34,427 nt of DNA from a virus, in the IMG/VR virus record IMGVR_UViG_3300021961_000313, positions 1 to 34,427 of that record; one strand, written 5' to 3'. The notes under the pieces were generated by a model. That model was not told the origin of the DNA. It saw only the letters and a program-made list of their open reading frames with translations, and did not search any database. Position 1 is the stretch's first letter. Each line of letters starts with the position of its first letter. Positions 32,252-34,427 of this stretch are shown here, piece by piece. The position numbers and the translations under genes were made by a program.

Positions 32252-33393
32252 AATTTGAAATAAAATCATTTAGTAATTATCTTACTGAAGAATCAAATAT
32301 GATGTTCTTTACCTTTGGTAGGTTAAATCCTCCTACCATTGGTCATGGCTTATTGCTTGATAAATTAAAAAAACTTTCAGGTTCAAATCCATATAGAATA
32401 TACCTTTCACATTCAGAAGATAAAAAGAAAAATCCGCTTTCTTATAGTGATAAAATAAAATTTGCACGTAAAATATTTCCAAAGCACGCAAGAAATATTA
32501 TTTTTGATAATACAGGTAAAATAGTAAACGTATTTAAAATTGCTGATGCTCTTTATTCAGAAGGCTTTACATCAATTGCAATGGTTGTTGGATCAGATCG
32601 AGTTCGTGAATTTGATATATTATTAAATAAATATAATGGTGAAAATCGTACAGATGGTTTTTATAAGTTTGAGGTGATTAAAGTACTTTCTGCTGGCGAA
32701 AGAGATCCTGATGCAGAAGGCGTATCTGGAATGTCAGCTTCAAAAATGAGACAAGCTGCAATTGATAATGATTTTATTTCATTTAATAACGGAATACCTG
32801 ATACATTATCAAATGATGAAACAAAAAATCTTTTTAATCTCATTCGTAAAGGAATGGGACTTAAAGAACGTATTGAATTTCGTAATCATTTAGAATTAAA
32901 AAAGGTATCTGACATAAGAGAGAAATACATATTAGGTGATATCTATCAAATTGGTGATCGAGTTGAAGTGAAAGAAACAAATGAGCTTGGCACTATAACG
33001 AAATGTGGTACAAACTATTTAATTATCCTCCAGGACAATGGTGAAAGTACAACAAAGTGGCTGCACGATGTCAAAGAAGTAAAAGAAGCTAAAAAACGTG
33101 AAATGCCACTTTCTAAATACACAAAAAAATATCATCAGATGTATGGTGAAGACTCAAATCTTATAGAAGCAGATGTTAAGAAGGCTCTTCAAACTAAATC
33201 AAAAGAAACTGGCATTTCATATAATATATTAAAACAAGTGTTTGATCGTGGTTATGGCGCATGGAAATCATCACATCGTCCAGGTACTAATCCAACTCAA
33301 TGGGGATTAGCACGTGTGAATTCATTTGCCACTGGTGGCACTACCCAAAAAACAGCAGATGCTGATCTTTGGAAAAAACATAAAGGCGGTTAA
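32248..33393 (+). CDS. NMN-adenylyltransferase-like protein with DUF5824-like C-terminus
   Basis: 381 residues in parts. A leader MKFEIKSFSNYLTE then Glu (capsid-targeting-like) is followed by a nucleotidyltransferase domain (about 17-200) with FGRLNPPTIGH (23-33), VVGSDRVREF (113-122) and GMSASKMRQAA (161-171), the HxGH and ISxTKxR-type motifs of NMNAT-like enzymes. A small beta domain (about 228-275, YQIGDRVEV...GTI) comes next. The C-terminal domain (about 310-381: GISYNILKQVFDRGYGAWKS, HRPGTNPTQWGLARVNSF, ADLWKKHK) looks like DUF5824. LIE at 305-307 followed by Ala, just before it, is a further possible gp21 site. Start at 32248: AAAGGA lies 11 nt upstream; 32236 has none. Confidence 0.8.
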   Translation: MKFEIKSFSNYLTEESNMMFFTFGRLNPPTIGHGLLLDKLKKLSGSNPYRIYLSHSEDKKKNPLSYSDKIKFARKIFPKHARNIIFDNTGKIVNVFKIADALYSEGFTSIAMVVGSDRVREFDILLNKYNGENRTDGFYKFEVIKVLSAGERDPDAEGVSGMSASKMRQAAIDNDFISFNNGIPDTLSNDETKNLFNLIRKGMGLKERIEFRNHLELKKVSDIREKYILGDIYQIGDRVEVKETNELGTITKCGTNYLIILQDNGESTTKWLHDVKEVKEAKKREMPLSKYTKKYHQMYGEDSNLIEADVKKALQTKSKETGISYNILKQVFDRGYGAWKSSHRPGTNPTQWGLARVNSFATGGTTQKTADADLWKKHKGG

Positions 33394-33857
33394 TGAAGAA
33401 ATTTAAAACATTCATAACTGAAGCAAAAGCACCACGCTGGAAAAAGGCGGGTCCTAATGGTGAAATTGAAGCTACCATTGGTGGTGATAAGTGGAAGATC
33501 GAAAAAGCTTTAGACTTTAATGAGCGTCATAGAGGCGAATTTCACGTTTACCAATGGGAGAGAGGCGACTGGCAGTGGGCAACTACTTTATATGGTAAAG
33601 CCAATGCCAAAGATTGGATTATGAGCATAATGTCAGAAAAGAAATCAGATGGATCAAGATCTGAACCTTGGGAAGATGGATTTAAACGTCGTGTTGTAAA
33701 GACTACAAAGCCTGAGCATAAAGAACAAGGTTATAATTGGAGAATCAAAGGTAAAGACCGTGATGAAATCTCCATTAAACTGTATAAGAAAAAACCTGAT
33801 TTTAATGAATTCAAAAAACAAATGAAACGTGTCGCAGGACACGAGTTTGGTGGATAA
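33393..33857 (+). CDS. Small putative packaged protein with capsid-targeting leader
   Basis: 154 residues starting MKKFKTFITE then Ala-Lys, the closest match here to the T4 leader MKTYQEFIAE-Ala. After the predicted cleavage the protein is basic, Trp- and Lys-rich: WKKAGPNGEIEATIGGDKWKI, FHVYQWERGDWQWATTLYG, 'RGEF', and a C-terminus ending RVAGHEFGG. The Trp-rich beta pattern looks like a small single domain that I cannot name. DNA binding is possible from charge. Starts on the last base of the previous stop. Confidence 0.75.
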   Translation: MKKFKTFITEAKAPRWKKAGPNGEIEATIGGDKWKIEKALDFNERHRGEFHVYQWERGDWQWATTLYGKANAKDWIMSIMSEKKSDGSRSEPWEDGFKRRVVKTTKPEHKEQGYNWRIKGKDRDEISIKLYKKKPDFNEFKKQMKRVAGHEFGG

Positions 33858-34231
33858 TGCATAGTTTTCTAAAACATATTAACGAAAGATTTGGCGAATA
33901 CGAAGGTAAACAAGTACCACTCGAACAGCCAATGATATATCCAGTAAAAGAAGAACCTGAATTAAATTCTCCAAAGAGATCTTCAGGTGATAAAAAATAT
34001 GTTGTATACGTTAAAAATCCTGAAACAGGTAACGTAAAAAAGATAGAATTTGGTGATGAAAAAGGTGGCCTTACAGCAAAAATAAACGATCGAGAGGCTG
34101 CAAAGAATTTTTCGTCTCGACATAATTGTGATACAAAAAAAGATAAAATGACTCCAGGATATTGGTCATGTCGTCTTCCACAATATGCTAAAGAACTTGG
34201 ACTTAAAGGTGGAGGCTCTTACTTCTGGTAG
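33857..34231 (+). CDS. Small virion-type protein with capsid-targeting leader and conserved C-terminal domain
   Basis: 124 residues beginning MHSFLKHINE then Arg, again with Phe4, Ile8 and Glu10. A Pro/Glu-rich linker (about 15-45) leads to a domain KYVVYVKNPETGNVKKIEFGD (47-67), FSSRHNCD (84-91) and PGYWSCRLPQYAKELGL. This compact 'V.NP.TGNVKK..FGD ... RHNC ... YWSC' domain is common in proteins of marine tailed phages, alone or fused to head proteins. The two Cys (about 90 and 105) could bind a metal. Coupled to the previous gene by a one-base overlap. Confidence 0.78.
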   Translation: MHSFLKHINERFGEYEGKQVPLEQPMIYPVKEEPELNSPKRSSGDKKYVVYVKNPETGNVKKIEFGDEKGGLTAKINDREAAKNFSSRHNCDTKKDKMTPGYWSCRLPQYAKELGLKGGGSYFW

Positions 34232-34242
34232 GATAAAAAAAT

Positions 34243-34427
34243 ATGGCACAATATAATATTGATAGAGGCGCTAAACTTACTAATAATGATACCATTTATG
34301 AAGTAATTATGCTTGGTGATCAAGATGGTAATATTATTAATACCTTCGGTGCTGCTTCGAACGTTATTATTTCTGCAGGCGATTTAGCCGGTTACTCTGC
34401 TATCAACAAATTTGGAAGAAATCCAAG
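34243..34427 (+). CDS. Putative virion protein (3' partial)
   Basis: The ATG at 34243 has AGGATAAA about 9 nt upstream, at the end of the preceding gene. The 61 visible residues read MAQYNIDRGAKLTNNDTIYE then EVIMLGDQDGNIINTFGAAS and INKFGRNP at the window edge. The 'INKFGxNxD' phrase is familiar at the start of structural proteins of marine phages, but I cannot name the protein. No capsid-targeting leader is present, so it is unlike the five genes before it. Confidence 0.7.
   Translation, partial: MAQYNIDRGAKLTNNDTIYEVIMLGDQDGNIINTFGAASNVIISAGDLAGYSAINKFGRNP

Noticed and set aside
1-34427. tRNA genes, CRISPR arrays, insertion sequences, integrase or attachment sites
   Set aside because: Looked for T-arm-like GGTTCRA motifs, regularly spaced repeats and transposase motifs on both strands and saw none. 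By eye a divergent tRNA could be missed; a covariance-model scan would settle it.

Overview
The window is a contiguous piece of a large T4-like (myovirus-type) tailed phage genome. It is strongly AT-rich, and every gene I accept is on the + strand, tightly packed with many 1-28 nt start/stop overlaps. The core genes follow T4 synteny: prohead protease gp21, scaffold gp22, capsid gp23; then uvsY-uvsW; sigma factor gp55, 47-46, 45-44-62-regA-43; then 42, a glycosyltransferase at the position of T4 bgt, uvsX and 41. Accessory genes typical of marine T4-like phages (speD, MazG-like, 2OG-Fe(II) oxygenase, SleB-type endolysin, cupin/sugar genes) suggest a marine phage of an AT-rich Gram-negative bacterium. 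The host itself cannot be read from the sequence.

Layout. 1-3738: head morphogenesis, ending in a strong UUCG-loop terminator. 3819-7210: late-promoter unit (tail-tube-like protein, UvsY, UvsW, an unknown, SpeD-like). 7211-7365: divergent promoter region with a perfect 15-bp inverted repeat. 7366-29639: replication, recombination and nucleotide/sugar metabolism, split into operons each preceded by the same promoter type, (C)TATTTACA-17 nt-TATAAT, at 7299, 10748, 14080, 16667, 18984, 21236, 23975 and 27106. 29653: a T4-type late promoter TATAAATA, followed by a late operon of five proteins and the start of a sixth gene cut by the window end.

How the genes work together. gp45/44/62/43/41 are the replisome parts seen here; UvsX/UvsY/UvsW/46/47 are recombination-dependent replication; gp55 directs late transcription and RegA controls translation. 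gp42 (dCMP hydroxymethylase), dCMP deaminase, a TAGT-like glycosyltransferase, an extended SDR, a UDP-glucose-dehydrogenase-like enzyme, and a cupin/phosphomannomutase/nucleotidyltransferase trio together look like a pathway for making 5-hydroxymethylcytosine DNA and decorating it with a sugar, perhaps not glucose. The glycosyltransferase ends in the same clamp-binding-like tail as the DNA polymerase.

The most unusual signal is in the last 5 kb. Five consecutive late genes all begin with a roughly 10-residue leader ending in [I/L]xE, matching in register the capsid-targeting sequence of T4 internal head proteins (MKTYQEFIAE). I infer a set of proteins packaged in the head and probably injected with the DNA: a possible nuclease-like protein, a nucleic-acid-ligase-like protein, an NMN-adenylyltransferase-like protein with a DUF5824-like tail, and two small proteins. 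No tRNA, CRISPR array, insertion sequence or integrase was seen.
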